Shown here: positions 47,409 through 56,914 of the stretch, piece by piece
How the letters are laid out: the number at the start of each line of letters is the position of its first letter
Position numbering within the stretch: position 1 is the stretch's first letter
Assembly: GCF_900233005.1 (NCBI RefSeq)
Contig: NZ_LT960612.1
Location: 1,054,001-1,118,000 of the forward strand
Direction of reading: 5' to 3'
Source of the DNA: Vibrio tapetis subsp. tapetis
GTDB taxonomy: Bacteria; Pseudomonadota; Gammaproteobacteria; Enterobacterales; Vibrionaceae
Length of the DNA: 64,000 bases
Made by a program: the position numbers and the translations under genes
The notes under the pieces: model-generated
Told to the model about the DNA's origin: nothing
The model's input: only the letters and a program-made list of their open reading frames with translations
Database searches by the model: none

Positions 47409-48556
47409 GAGATCCCCTTATTGGCAATGCGGTTGAGTTCACTAAATGCGAGAAACAGGTGGTAGAAAGTGCTGGCCGGTGAGTTATGGTGAAGTGCTTG
47501 ACCATATTGATCCAACTGATCTATCCATAAACCAGACTTAGCGGGTGTTAGATAGAAATCGAAAATGCGCTCTACCGCGTCAATGATGTTATCTCGGTAA
47601 CTAGGGAGGCGGCTGTCTTCCCATAAGGCAATCTGAGCTTTTAGATATTCTGTTTGGCACCATAATCGCGAAGTAGAACGGAATGGTGTTCCATCGAAAA
47701 GCACTTCATCTCTAACCAGTCCATTAGGATTATGACCGTATTGGTTGGCAAATTGCTCTAGTGCCGTAATGTGAGCTGAAACATCGGTACCAGAAAGTTT
47801 GCGGTATTGGTGTAAAAGCCATATCCACTCGTAGTGATGGCCAGGGTCAACTTGATGACTAAGAGGGTGCTGGCTACGCCACGTAGCGGTGAAAAACTCG
47901 CCTAAATAGCCTTCATTTGAGTGGTTTTTGCGTAGAAAAATGGTTTCAAATAAGCGGTATATGGATTGAGCACGTGTTAGCCAAATAGTGTCGTCGGTTA
48001 ACTCATAACAAACCATGAGCGCTTCAAATAAATGCATGTGCGGATTTTGACAGCGAAGTTGATTTTCGTTTGTCGACGAGCGGAATCCTGGCGTAAATGG
48101 GGCTTGCAGAGAAGATTCAAACCATTGGTAAATTCGTTCGAGTTCCTGCTTACTGTCAGGGTCTAACGTTAGGTGGTAATGCCACGCATACCCCAGCAGA
48201 GCAAAAGCGTGCTCATAGGCATTGGCGCTGCTATCGTTTGGCTTTAACTGTTCGTCTAGTGAAAAGACAAATTCACCGCTCTGGTTATAAAAGTGGGGCA
48301 GCCCTTTTTGGATGCACTGGTCAACTTGGTTACGTGAGCTAATTAGCCCCTGTAGATGGGCGTGGCTGAATACATAGATTTGTCGTGGTTGAACCCGAAA
48401 ACGACGTGCGCTCTCTTGATAGGGGTTACCGTCGGCATAAAGCCCTTCATGAAATAGTGCGGATTCAGGTGAAAAGCCTGCTTTTAGCCACGTTGGTAGT
48501 GCCTGTTGGGTCAACCACTTTTGGCACCGTTGCGCTTGAGAATGAATGGTATTCAT
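47399..48556 (-). CDS. AGE-family sugar epimerase/isomerase
   Basis: The 385-residue protein is an alpha/alpha barrel of the N-acylglucosamine 2-epimerase/mannose isomerase family, with motifs such as RVQPRQIYVFSHAHLQG, NPHMHLFEA, DPGHHYEWIWLL and SRLWCQTEYLKA. Conserved His in these segments are the usual catalytic residues. It probably interconverts an aldose and ketose (for example mannose and fructose). ATG 48556 has GGAAG upstream; the longer frame to 48631 would run into the IID gene. It overlaps the broken isomerase gene by 10 bp. Confidence 0.87.
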   Translation of the reverse strand: MNTIHSQAQRCQKWLTQQALPTWLKAGFSPESALFHEGLYADGNPYQESARRFRVQPRQIYVFSHAHLQGLISSRNQVDQCIQKGLPHFYNQSGEFVFSLDEQLKPNDSSANAYEHAFALLGYAWHYHLTLDPDSKQELERIYQWFESSLQAPFTPGFRSSTNENQLRCQNPHMHLFEALMVCYELTDDTIWLTRAQSIYRLFETIFLRKNHSNEGYLGEFFTATWRSQHPLSHQVDPGHHYEWIWLLHQYRKLSGTDVSAHITALEQFANQYGHNPNGLVRDEVLFDGTPFRSTSRLWCQTEYLKAQIALWEDSRLPSYRDNIIDAVERIFDFYLTPAKSGLWIDQLDQYGQALHHNSPASTFYHLFLAFSELNRIANKGISCQ

Positions 48557-48608
48557 TGTGTCTTCCGTTAAATATAAGAGGGCCGCAGCCCCCTTAATTA
48601 AGAGATGA

Positions 48609-49451
48609 TTAGAACAAGCCGACCGCAACACCGAGTGCGGATAGCGCCACTAAAGACAACATGGCTTTGACTGGGCTTAAATTTTTCTTCGCCATGGCAT
48701 ACCACGTCCCAAGTACGACGAGTAGCGGTAGCAGTTTAGGGAAGATGCCGTCAATCATGGCTTGAACATGGATATTCACCCCGTCGCTAGTCACGTATTC
48801 TAGTCCTGTACTTAGGTTGACGTAACTTGCTGCTACTCCGCCCATAACAAACACCCCAAGTAATGACAGAGCTTCTCGAATTTTGGTGGATTTATGACTC
48901 ACCAGCACCTCTACTGAGCCTGCCCCCATTTTGTAGCCCTTCATAAATAGCGCGTACGAGCCAAAAATGACGATGACATTAAATGAAATAATGTAGAACA
49001 GCGGCCCAAGAATGTTGCCGCCAGCGGCGAGCGCCATACCAATACTAAGTAAGATTGGGATAAGCATGCCCGGGATCATCGAATCGCCAATGCCGGCAAC
49101 CGGTCCCATTAGGCCGACTTTTAAGGTGTTAATGGTTTCGCCATCAACCGGTTCGCCATTGGCCTTTTTCTCTTCCAGCCCGACAGCCATACCAGATATG
49201 ATGGCGCCCAGTTGTGGCTCAGTGTTATAAAACGATGCGTGACGTTTCATCGCTTCTTGGCGTTTATTCTTATTTGGGTAGAGTTTTTTAAGTGCGGGCA
49301 TCATGCCAAGGCAAAAGCCAAAGGATTCCAAACGCTCAAAGCTCATTGAGGAAAGGTTATACATCATCCATGCGCGCCAACACTTAGTCAGGTCTTTTTT
49401 ATCCAACGCAATTTGGCTGTTTTCGATGCTGTTTTGAGTTGTATTAGTCAT
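48609..49451 (-). CDS. PTS mannose-family EIID
   Basis: The 280-residue protein has the EIID start (LTKCWRAWMMYNLSSMSFERLESFGFCLGMMPAL) and membrane segments in the second half. EIID and EIIC form the channel of the mannose-type permease. It abuts EIIC (stop and start at 49451). GDSMIPG and PVAGIGDS are family-typical. Confidence 0.93.
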   Translation of the reverse strand: MTNTTQNSIENSQIALDKKDLTKCWRAWMMYNLSSMSFERLESFGFCLGMMPALKKLYPNKNKRQEAMKRHASFYNTEPQLGAIISGMAVGLEEKKANGEPVDGETINTLKVGLMGPVAGIGDSMIPGMLIPILLSIGMALAAGGNILGPLFYIISFNVIVIFGSYALFMKGYKMGAGSVEVLVSHKSTKIREALSLLGVFVMGGVAASYVNLSTGLEYVTSDGVNIHVQAMIDGIFPKLLPLLVVLGTWYAMAKKNLSPVKAMLSLVALSALGVAVGLF

Positions 49452-50254
49452 TAGAATTCGTCCTCATCGTCGTCCATTACTTGAGCCGATGCGGCAGGCG
49501 CTGGCTGCGGATCTGGTTTGTAGTTGTAGTGGAGCAGTGCCAGTAGAGCCCCTACCATAACTAGGCCAACCATATTGAGCTTAAGGAACACGATGCCAAC
49601 AAACCCAACGAGGAAGTAGATCAGCATAGTGGACTCTTTGATGATTTGTTTAAGCAAGATAGCGATACCAACGGCAGGCAAAATACCTCCGAGTACCGTC
49701 ATTGTATTGATCACCAAGTCGGGCAAACTGGCCATAAAGCCTTCGATGTATTGATTACCAAAGTAGACCGCGATAAAAGTTGGAATAAAGCGCATTAAGA
49801 AGTTGGTGATTTGCGGATAAATGGCGGTGTTCATGTAAACGCCTTTATCATCGCCATCTTCGATGGATAAGTCCGCTCGGTGGTTCCAATAGGAGTTGAG
49901 TACCATCATAAAGTTAAAAATGATGGTGCCCGCGATACCGATGGTGGCAGCAATGGCGACGGCCACTTCGACCCCTTGCCCTGACATTACGCCAAGGGCG
50001 ACGGCAGGATAAGCGACAAAGTTTAGGTCTGCGGGCATTGCACCGCCAGGGGTTACCATCGCGATATATACTGCCTGAACAGCAACCCCGACCATGATAC
50101 CCGTTTGCAGATCGCCCAATATCAATCCGACTAACATACCGGATACCAGTGGGCGGGTGAGGGTGTACCATCCTCCTGTTAGGCCAAGTAGCCAAGGGGT
50201 GGATAGTGCACCGAGATAGCAGAGTATCCCGATTAAGACAGCTTCAAAAAACAT
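49451..50254 (-). CDS. PTS mannose-family EIIC
   Basis: The 267-residue polytopic protein of the sorbose/mannose EIIC family has the GTGGAMPAD-like segment (TPGGAMPADLNFVAYPAVALG) and an acidic C-terminus (MDDDEDEF). It carries the substrate through the inner membrane with EIID. It follows EIIB by 28 bp. Confidence 0.93.
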   Translation of the reverse strand: MFFEAVLIGILCYLGALSTPWLLGLTGGWYTLTRPLVSGMLVGLILGDLQTGIMVGVAVQAVYIAMVTPGGAMPADLNFVAYPAVALGVMSGQGVEVAVAIAATIGIAGTIIFNFMMVLNSYWNHRADLSIEDGDDKGVYMNTAIYPQITNFLMRFIPTFIAVYFGNQYIEGFMASLPDLVINTMTVLGGILPAVGIAILLKQIIKESTMLIYFLVGFVGIVFLKLNMVGLVMVGALLALLHYNYKPDPQPAPAASAQVMDDDEDEF

Positions 50255-50282
50255 AATATAGTCCTTTAGTTCACGTCATTTT

Positions 50283-50780
50283 TTATTTGTTTAATTTGGC
50301 TTGTGCATCTTGCCAGGTGTAGGAACTGGCGTCGGGCACGAGTCGGAAGTCGATTTGATGACCAAGTGTTGTTAAATAATCGAACGCGGCGATCTCTTCT
50401 GGATTTACGCATTGATTACTGCCAATGGTGACGGTGTTGGCGCGGGCACTCATTGGCCCAACGTTAATGTTGTTATTTAAGTTTTGGAGGTCGATCCCTG
50501 CTTTGCAGATGTTCTCCAATGTCACTGGCGACTTGGCAATCACGAAGTATTTCTTCTCGCTGGCAATCACTTTTGGCAACTTGGCAATGGCGGTTTGGGT
50601 GTCAAATAGCCATACTTTTACATCAGTGACGGCGCCTTTCATTACTTGAGATAGCAAGGGGTCAGCGGCAACCGCGTCGTCAATCGCGACGATACCGTCA
50701 CAAGGACGTTCTTTAGCCCAACGGGTCATTAATTGACCGTGGATCACTCGGTCGTCTATTCGTACAAATGAAATAGCCAT
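50283..50780 (-). CDS. PTS mannose-family EIIB
   Basis: The 165-residue protein starts FVRIDDRVIHGQLMTRW, with His14 as the phospho-acceptor. It passes phosphate from EIIA to the incoming sugar. The length fits stand-alone EIIB of this family. Confidence 0.94.
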   Translation of the reverse strand: MAISFVRIDDRVIHGQLMTRWAKERPCDGIVAIDDAVAADPLLSQVMKGAVTDVKVWLFDTQTAIAKLPKVIASEKKYFVIAKSPVTLENICKAGIDLQNLNNNINVGPMSARANTVTIGSNQCVNPEEIAAFDYLTTLGHQIDFRLVPDASSYTWQDAQAKLNK

Positions 50781-50789
50781 GTTTGCTCC

Positions 50790-51224
50790 TTAAAAATCGT
50801 CGTCTTGTTCCACTGTCGTCGGTCTTTTTGCCATTACGATGGTGCCAAGCGCTTCTTGTTGTAGGGTATGGGCAACCGAGGTTGGGTTGTTCTCTTCGGT
50901 TAAGTCGGCTGCCATTAATAGGGTGGGGAAGTTAATCCCAGTTAATATGGTTACTGGGACAGACAATCTGTCATCGAAAGCATAGGTGCAGGCTACGTTA
51001 TAGGGAGTGCCGCATTCGAGATCGCACAGAACCACGATGCCGTTCAAATTTTGCTGCTGAAGCGCAAGCATGTGGGTAGCAAAATCTTGTTTAAACTGTT
51101 CAATACCACCAACTTCGGTGAGAGAGAGGCTGGAAGTATTGGGTAGCTCACCAAACACCATTTTCGCGCTGGTAATCAGGGCGTCGGCTAGTGGGCCGTG
51201 AGTCGCTATAACAAAGTGAATCAT
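50790..51224 (-). CDS. PTS mannose-family EIIA
   Basis: The 144-residue EIIA-Man-like domain has the active His9 in IATHGPLADAL. It receives phosphate from HPr. ATG 51224 has GAGAGG upstream; a longer frame to 51284 would overlap the isomerase gene's coding sequence. It sits directly after the isomerase gene (stop at 51227). Confidence 0.92.
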   Translation of the reverse strand: MIHFVIATHGPLADALITSAKMVFGELPNTSSLSLTEVGGIEQFKQDFATHMLALQQQNLNGIVVLCDLECGTPYNVACTYAFDDRLSVPVTILTGINFPTLLMAADLTEENNPTSVAHTLQQEALGTIVMAKRPTTVEQDDDF

Positions 51225-51226
51225 GA

Positions 51227-52987
51227 TTAACCTCTCACGTAAGCTTTGATTGTGGCGAGCGTTTTTTGGTCGCTCTGCTCGCAAGGTTGAATTTGGTATT
51301 CATCGACGTTGGCTGGAATGATAAACGTTTCAGCGTAATGGACGACAAATGGGGCAAACTGGTGAGTTGGGCTGCTTACTATGGCTTCGCGCCCTTCCAC
51401 TAAGTTAAGTACATTTACTTTGCCTCCGGTTCTATGCAAAACAGGTTTGCTAAACCAATGACGGCGAGTTTCGATGAACTCTCGCTCATGTAGACCCGTG
51501 CGCTCTTCTTTCCAGCCATCCCCTTCACTTAGTGGCGTTACAGCATTGACTAGGTTGTCAGTGACCCATTGTGTATCGCGATCCCACTGAATCACTTCCT
51601 TACCATGATCCAAATGAACGGGGCGTGGCTGCCCGTCTAATCCGATTCGGTCCCAATCCCATAACTTAAAGGTGAATATGTAAGGAGTGGCGCTGATCTC
51701 TAGCACCATTGAGTTTGCGCCAGAGCAGTGAATGGTGCCCGCAGGGATCAAAAAGTGGTCGTGTTTCTTAGCCGGGAACTGATTAATAAACCGTTCATCG
51801 TCAAAAGACTTCTCGCCTCGTTGGGCTGCGTGTAAGTCGGCCATCATATCGTCTGGGTCAATGCCTGTTTTTGTCCCCAGATAAACGCTTGCATCGTCAC
51901 CGACATCCAGCATGTAGTAGCTTTCATCTTGGGTATAGTGCATGCCGAATTCCTGTTGGATGTATTCGGTTAGTGGGTGAACTTGTAAGCTTAAGTGCTG
52001 ACCTTGCATGGTATCGAGAAAGTCGAAACGAATAGGGAATTCAGCGCCAAATCTCGCATGAACTTCTTCTCCTAGAAGCGCTTTTGGTTCGAGCATGACG
52101 AGGTTTTGTGATGGGATCTCGATGATGATGTCGTTGTATTTAAGCAGTAAACTGTTCTCTTCTGGTACGCAATCAAAACACCAAGCATAGTTTTGTTTAC
52201 TTGGGTCAAGATCGCACACCTCTTTCATCCATTGGCCGCCCCAAACTCCCGGGTCGAAAAAAGGAACCAGACGAAATGGTTGTTCGGTGGTCTGTTTTAA
52301 CCCCGAGATCAGTGCCTGTCCGGTTAATAGCTTGGGTGTATTGATGTTGTTGGTGTCGAGTAGGAAATCAGCCTGAGGCAACAATTTGCTTTTGTAGCGG
52401 TCGAATACGCGCCATTCGATAAAGAAAGAACGTTTGTAACGGCGCAGCAGATCTTCATCGAAGTTATTAACGCCCCAGTTGCCTAGCTCGCCGCGACGAA
52501 AGCGCTGTTGAATCTCCCAGCGGGCTAGATCGGCGTAAATCAACGTATCGGCATTAGCAAAAAGAGACGCTCCGTGGCCGTAAACCACAACCAAGCCAGA
52601 CTCAATTCGTTCTATTTGTTGCTGTAGGTCGCAAAGTTTGTCCCTATCAAAGAATTCATCTAATTTATGGGGAGCAATAACACCGAATACTCGGTCGTCG
52701 GTGATGTGGCGTTCTAGCATGTCGAAGATGCGTTCTTCGCTGTATTTAGCTTGATCGGTAAAGAAAAGGTGTTTGCCACCTAAAGGGGTGATTAGGTGTG
52801 TCAGTAGATCATCGTGATTAACCCCATGGTAGGTATCAATCACTAAAACATGCTTGCTGCCCGGTTCAATGCGCTTTTGAATCTCACGGGTAATCTCTGG
52901 CCAATTTTGCCAAGCGTGGTGATCAAATCCCGTGACAGTGACGTGGGGAAACTTGTCGTAATTCGGGCTTTCAGATAGATACGTCAT
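51227..52987 (-). CDS. Class I mannose-6-phosphate isomerase homologue with N-terminal extension
   Basis: The 586-residue protein is longer than usual ManA (about 390). The first ~200 residues resemble a P-loop nucleoside/uridine kinase-like fold (VIDTYHG; VVYGHGASLF; DLARWEIQQRF) but lack a Walker A motif. The rest is a ManA-type cupin with zinc ligands in LQVHP, the DESYYML segment and IPAGTIHCSG. It should interconvert mannose 6-phosphate and fructose 6-phosphate. First gene of the leftward operon, divergent from LacI. Confidence 0.87.
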   Translation of the reverse strand: MTYLSESPNYDKFPHVTVTGFDHHAWQNWPEITREIQKRIEPGSKHVLVIDTYHGVNHDDLLTHLITPLGGKHLFFTDQAKYSEERIFDMLERHITDDRVFGVIAPHKLDEFFDRDKLCDLQQQIERIESGLVVVYGHGASLFANADTLIYADLARWEIQQRFRRGELGNWGVNNFDEDLLRRYKRSFFIEWRVFDRYKSKLLPQADFLLDTNNINTPKLLTGQALISGLKQTTEQPFRLVPFFDPGVWGGQWMKEVCDLDPSKQNYAWCFDCVPEENSLLLKYNDIIIEIPSQNLVMLEPKALLGEEVHARFGAEFPIRFDFLDTMQGQHLSLQVHPLTEYIQQEFGMHYTQDESYYMLDVGDDASVYLGTKTGIDPDDMMADLHAAQRGEKSFDDERFINQFPAKKHDHFLIPAGTIHCSGANSMVLEISATPYIFTFKLWDWDRIGLDGQPRPVHLDHGKEVIQWDRDTQWVTDNLVNAVTPLSEGDGWKEERTGLHEREFIETRRHWFSKPVLHRTGGKVNVLNLVEGREAIVSSPTHQFAPFVVHYAETFIIPANVDEYQIQPCEQSDQKTLATIKAYVRG

Positions 52988-53049
52988 AAATCATCCTTCG
53001 TTTATTTTCTGTTGATATATTAATCAGCAAAGATGAATAACGGCAAATA

Positions 53050-53066
53050 GGTTAACGTGGTTAACC
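53050..53066. promoter_or_regulatory. Candidate LacI operator 1
   Basis: GGTTAACGTGGTTAACC: arms GGTTAA and TTAACC with a 5-bp centre, 63 bp upstream of the mannose-6-phosphate isomerase start on the minus strand. Confidence 0.55.
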
Positions 53067-53150
53067 CGTCAATTAAGCCCGACAGAAGTGCAATCTGATG
53101 ATAAACGTCGGTTAGATCACAGCATGAAACGGTCAAAAAAGCTCCAATTA

Positions 53151-53168
53151 AGGTTAATCGATTAACCT
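53151..53168. promoter_or_regulatory. Candidate LacI operator 2
   Basis: AGGTTAATCGATTAACCT is an 18-bp perfect palindrome with a central CG, as LacI-family operators usually have, ending 23 bp before the regulator's start codon. Its GGTTAA/TTAACC arms repeat those of operator 1 about 100 bp away. Confidence 0.65.
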
Positions 53169-53191
53169 AGGTGTTAACCACAGGAGATGTG

Positions 53192-54202
53192 ATGGGTAAG
53201 GCGACGATTGCCGATGTTGCGAAGTATTGCCAAGTGTCGACCGCAACGGTGTCGATGGTGTTGACTAATAAGGGACGAATTTCGGAGGCAACTCGCGCAA
53301 AAGTACTTAAAGCGGTAGATGAGCTTGGTTATATCTATAATCAAGCCGCCGCGAACTTGCGCCATAAACGCAGTAATCTCGTGGGGTTACTTATTCCTGA
53401 TATTACGAATCCATTCTATGCTGAGCTTATTGCCGGATTAAGCCATTGGCTGGAAGAAAATGACTCATTGTTGTTTCTTGCCAATGCGGAAGAGAATGTC
53501 GCAAGACAAGACAAATTTATTGAATCTTTGATAAGCCAGAACGCAGGAGGGCTGGTGTTATGCCCTGCAAAAGACACCGATGTTAGTTTTCTTAATACCG
53601 TGAGAGGACGGGGGTTTCCTATCGTACTTGCAGTGCGTCCGGTAGGAGAAGATCAGTTTGACTATGTCGGTACGAACAATTTCATGGGGTTACAGGCAGC
53701 GACGGAGCACTTAATCAACCTTGGCCACCGAAATATTGCATTTATTGGTGGCTTAGAAGGCTCACAAACCCGTTCTCATCGCCTTGGGGGGTACATGTCT
53801 AAGTTACTTGAGCATGGTATCTCTCCCCAAGAAAAATACATATTAAGTTGCGGTGCAAGCCGGCCTGAAGGGGCAGCTGCAACCAAAAAGATGCTTAACC
53901 TAAATCCGGAAATTACCGCTGTGATTGGATACCAAGATATTGTCGCTTTTGGTGTCATGCGGGCGATAAAAGACATGGGGCTGAAGGTTGGAAAAGACAT
54001 TGCCGTCGTTGGGTTTGATGATGTGCCTGAAGCGACAGACACAATCCCTAGTTTAACGACGATTTCTGTTTCAGCACGTCAAATTGGTCGAGCGGCAGGT
54101 GAGATCCTTTTGACGCGGATGAAAGGAGGAGATAAGCCTATTAAAAGTCTTATTTTCCCACCCAAGCTGATTGTACGCAGTTCCTGTGGCTCAAATGAGT
54201 GA
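53192..54202 (+). CDS. LacI family transcriptional regulator
   Basis: The 336-residue protein has the LacI helix-turn-helix and hinge (ATIADVAKYCQVSTATVSMVLTNKG; AAANLRHKRSN) and a sugar-binding core (LVGLLIPDITNPFYAELIAG; GFDDVPEATDTIPSLTTI). It probably represses the divergent mannose-PTS operon and itself. ATG 53192 with AGGAG at 53182-53186 is favoured over GTG 53171, which lies inside the operator region. Confidence 0.93.
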   Translation: MGKATIADVAKYCQVSTATVSMVLTNKGRISEATRAKVLKAVDELGYIYNQAAANLRHKRSNLVGLLIPDITNPFYAELIAGLSHWLEENDSLLFLANAEENVARQDKFIESLISQNAGGLVLCPAKDTDVSFLNTVRGRGFPIVLAVRPVGEDQFDYVGTNNFMGLQAATEHLINLGHRNIAFIGGLEGSQTRSHRLGGYMSKLLEHGISPQEKYILSCGASRPEGAAATKKMLNLNPEITAVIGYQDIVAFGVMRAIKDMGLKVGKDIAVVGFDDVPEATDTIPSLTTISVSARQIGRAAGEILLTRMKGGDKPIKSLIFPPKLIVRSSCGSNE

Positions 54203-54206
54203 TGGG

Positions 54207-54611
54207 CTACCGTACATAACCTGCAATTGCGCTCACGTACCAGTGGTGCAGTTTGCCATCGGGTAATTCTAGCCAGAGATCATTCTTATATTGAGTGATC
54301 TTGCCATTGACCGTAATTGTTAAGGTATGCTCTTCATTGCCCGTCAAACGTACAAACGGGTCGGTGGTGATCAAGAAAGGGTCAATGTCACTGATTTTAG
54401 TGTCATCTGTGGTCACATAATAATGGTACATCGGGTCGACTTCAGGATCGGTCGAGATACTTCTAAATCCGACCATTTTGAACGGTGCATCTGAAAATGG
54501 CGCATCGAGAACTTGTTTTTCAAGTGTTGATTGGGCTGGCATCAACAGCCAAGCTGCAAATGCAACAGTACAAAATAGGGCGATAAAAAAAATGGATTTG
54601 AGAGCTTTCAT
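54207..54611 (-). CDS. Small single-helix hypothetical protein
   Basis: The 134-residue protein has an N-terminal helix (about residues 5-25) that could be a signal anchor, followed by a beta-rich domain with HTLTITVNGKITQYKND. No family was recognised. The topology suggests a periplasm-facing domain anchored in the inner membrane. It is convergent with the LacI gene, with stops only five bases apart. Confidence 0.6.
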   Translation of the reverse strand: MKALKSIFFIALFCTVAFAAWLLMPAQSTLEKQVLDAPFSDAPFKMVGFRSISTDPEVDPMYHYYVTTDDTKISDIDPFLITTDPFVRLTGNEEHTLTITVNGKITQYKNDLWLELPDGKLHHWYVSAIAGYVR

Positions 54612-54897
54612 GATCTGATGGTCTGATATTAAAGACGGGCGTCGATAATACCACGCAAAAGAGCGCTATCCATTATAATTAGTGTTGGTAGTTTGCTTCG
54701 CGTCTCATCTGTGCCCGGCGTGTGTGAAGGTCGAAAACTCTGTTATGCCGTGTTTGTTTACCCGTATGCTGAAGAAACCATCATAATTGTCATTTTTTGA
54801 TGAATTTTAATTCTATTGAGTGGTTACGTATTGCAAATTTGTTCATTCAGGTGCAGCCTTTCCAAAAAACATTCTATGACTGAATAGGAACCAACGA

Positions 54898-55563
54898 ATG
54901 AAATGGACAAAAACGATTGTCGGCTTAGCGGCATTGACCTGTGCAAATATCGCAATGGCTGATGTCAAATTGGTGTTTCCAGATACGGTAGATATCATTG
55001 TTGCTAACGAATACGGTGTAAATATGAAGTCGGGTGGTTTGTTCTCGTCGACTAAGAGCGTCACATTGCCTGATGGCGTAAATCAAATCGTATTCCGTTT
55101 CACTCCGTATTTTGAGCAAGGCAACGACCGAGTTAAAGTACCAAGTGAGCCAATTGTCGCGAAGTTCAATGCCCACGATGCAGAATTAGAATTCCAACTC
55201 CCTAAGTACCGTGATGCTCGTCAGGCGGAAGCAAACATCGACACGATGAAATGGGCTTTGGTAGACGAAAGTGGCGCATCGATTCAAATTGTTGAAGATA
55301 AGCTGATCAAGCATGGCTTCCAGATGAGCCGTGATTTACAGCGTGAAATTCAAGACTATAACCGCCAAGGTAAAGGCGTTGCTGTGATCGCAACTGCAAC
55401 GGCCACATCAGCAGCCGCGTCGGCCGATACACGAGCGATGAAAAGCGGTACTGAAAGCGGAGCAAGCGATGACTCTACGGCAGAAGAAATGCTGCATTTT
55501 TGGTACGATAAAGCCGACGCAGAAACTCAAGCTCGATTCAAAGATTATGTGAATCAAAAATAG
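54898..55563 (+). CDS. DUF2057 (YccT-like) periplasmic protein
   Basis: The 221-residue protein has a signal peptide ending ANIAMAD and a beta-rich N-terminal domain typical of DUF2057/YccT (VKLVFPDTVDIIVAN; LPDGVNQIVFRFTPYF). E. coli YccT is reported to lower curli formation; the role here is not known. The C-terminal part is Ala- and Ser-rich (about 160-195). It is a lone gene. Confidence 0.8.
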   Translation: MKWTKTIVGLAALTCANIAMADVKLVFPDTVDIIVANEYGVNMKSGGLFSSTKSVTLPDGVNQIVFRFTPYFEQGNDRVKVPSEPIVAKFNAHDAELEFQLPKYRDARQAEANIDTMKWALVDESGASIQIVEDKLIKHGFQMSRDLQREIQDYNRQGKGVAVIATATATSAAASADTRAMKSGTESGASDDSTAEEMLHFWYDKADAETQARFKDYVNQK

Positions 55564-55952
55564 CAACACGACAAAACTCTGAGTTTTGATAATGATAAAA
55601 CCAAAATTGGATGATGTTCAGTTTTGGTTTTTTGCCATCTCCCTTCCAAAAAAACAATTTCACTTCTTAAATTTATATAAAATCACGCGCATAATGTAGG
55701 GTGATTCAACCCTAAAGAGCGGTTAAACCCACGAAAAATAAGAATAAATATTATGATCAATGATGTGATTGGCTAATTTTTTTTGAAATGTCGATTATCT
55801 AACATTATGTTATTAATAGTAAAATATAAAAAATCCGCGTATATCGACCATTTGAAACTAACCTCGATGGTTATACTGTAAAATTTCTTTACAAGTGGTA
55901 ACTTCTAGATAGAATATCGATGATATTCATACCGTAAATTAGAGACAAATCA
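55564..55952. other. Intergenic region with hairpins
   Basis: It contains the hairpin CAAAACTC/GAGTTTTG (55572-55588) and a terminator-like stem AAAACCAAAA (55597-55606) with TTTTGGTTTT (55622-55631) followed by T. The remaining AT-rich 300 bp leads to rarD and shows no gene. Confidence 0.5.
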
Positions 55953-56861
55953 ATGAAACCGACACGTTATGGTGACGTGATGGCGGCGATCTCCTTTTTA
56001 ATTTGGGGACTTTTGCCGCTCTATTATCATTTTCTCCCAAATGCAGCCACGGATGAGTTGCTGGCATTGAGGCTTATTGCTTCAGTCCCTGTTGGGCTAT
56101 TGATAATAGTGGTAATTCAAGGACGTTTACCTAACTGGTCTGCCATTCTTTCTGACAAACGATCTCTGCTGTTTTCGTTTCTTGCCAGTGCCATGATGAG
56201 TATATCGTGGTATAGCTTTACTTGGGCTTTGACCAATGAGCAAGTGATGGAAGCGAGTCTTGGCTTTTTTATAAGCCCTTTGGTGTTCGTTGCTTTGGGT
56301 GTCGTGGCGCTAAAAGAAAAGCTCAGTACGGGTAAGAAACTAGGGGTGTTCTTTGCTGCGTTGGGCATTAGTTACCAAGTGTATCAGTATGGACATGCTC
56401 CCTATATAGCAATATCGATGGCCGTTTTTTTCGCGCTGTATGGGTTATGCAAAAAGTACATTCGTTATAGTTGGAGTACCGCATTGTTCATGGAAGCTTT
56501 GCTGCTTACTCCGGTCGCACTTGGCTACATGATTTATAAGTCATATACCGTGGGTAGTGTTGCTCTTACATCTAACTATGATGTGTTCTTACTTTACTTA
56601 GGAGCCGCTCCTATCACTTTATTGCCTTTGGTGTTTTATTCATTGGCAATCAAGTACACCAGCCTCACTAATGTTGGGTTAATGCAATATATTGAGCCTA
56701 GTTTGCAGTTTGTCTTGGCGGTATTGTTATTTGGTGAATTGTTTGATGAAGTAAAAGTGGTGAGCTTTGGTCTCATATGGTTTGGTTTGGCCATGACTTT
56801 AATTGAAACGCTTTGTGTTCGTTATAAACGGCGATCATTGCGAAAGGCGAATCAAGAATAA
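55953..56861 (+). CDS. rarD: RarD-type EamA transporter
   Basis: The 302-residue protein has about ten helices and RarD features (MAAISFLIWGLLPLYYHFLP; SWYSFTWALTNEQVMEASLGFFISP; YTSLTNVGLMQYIEPSLQF). RarD proteins are inner-membrane transporters of unknown substrate, named for a link to chloramphenicol sensitivity. It is single, convergent with the phospholipase D gene. Confidence 0.9.
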   Translation: MKPTRYGDVMAAISFLIWGLLPLYYHFLPNAATDELLALRLIASVPVGLLIIVVIQGRLPNWSAILSDKRSLLFSFLASAMMSISWYSFTWALTNEQVMEASLGFFISPLVFVALGVVALKEKLSTGKKLGVFFAALGISYQVYQYGHAPYIAISMAVFFALYGLCKKYIRYSWSTALFMEALLLTPVALGYMIYKSYTVGSVALTSNYDVFLLYLGAAPITLLPLVFYSLAIKYTSLTNVGLMQYIEPSLQFVLAVLLFGELFDEVKVVSFGLIWFGLAMTLIETLCVRYKRRSLRKANQE

Positions 56862-56914
56862 TGTGAGTTAATAATAGGGGCACTTATCGTGCTCCTATTT
56901 GGTTATTAGCCTGC

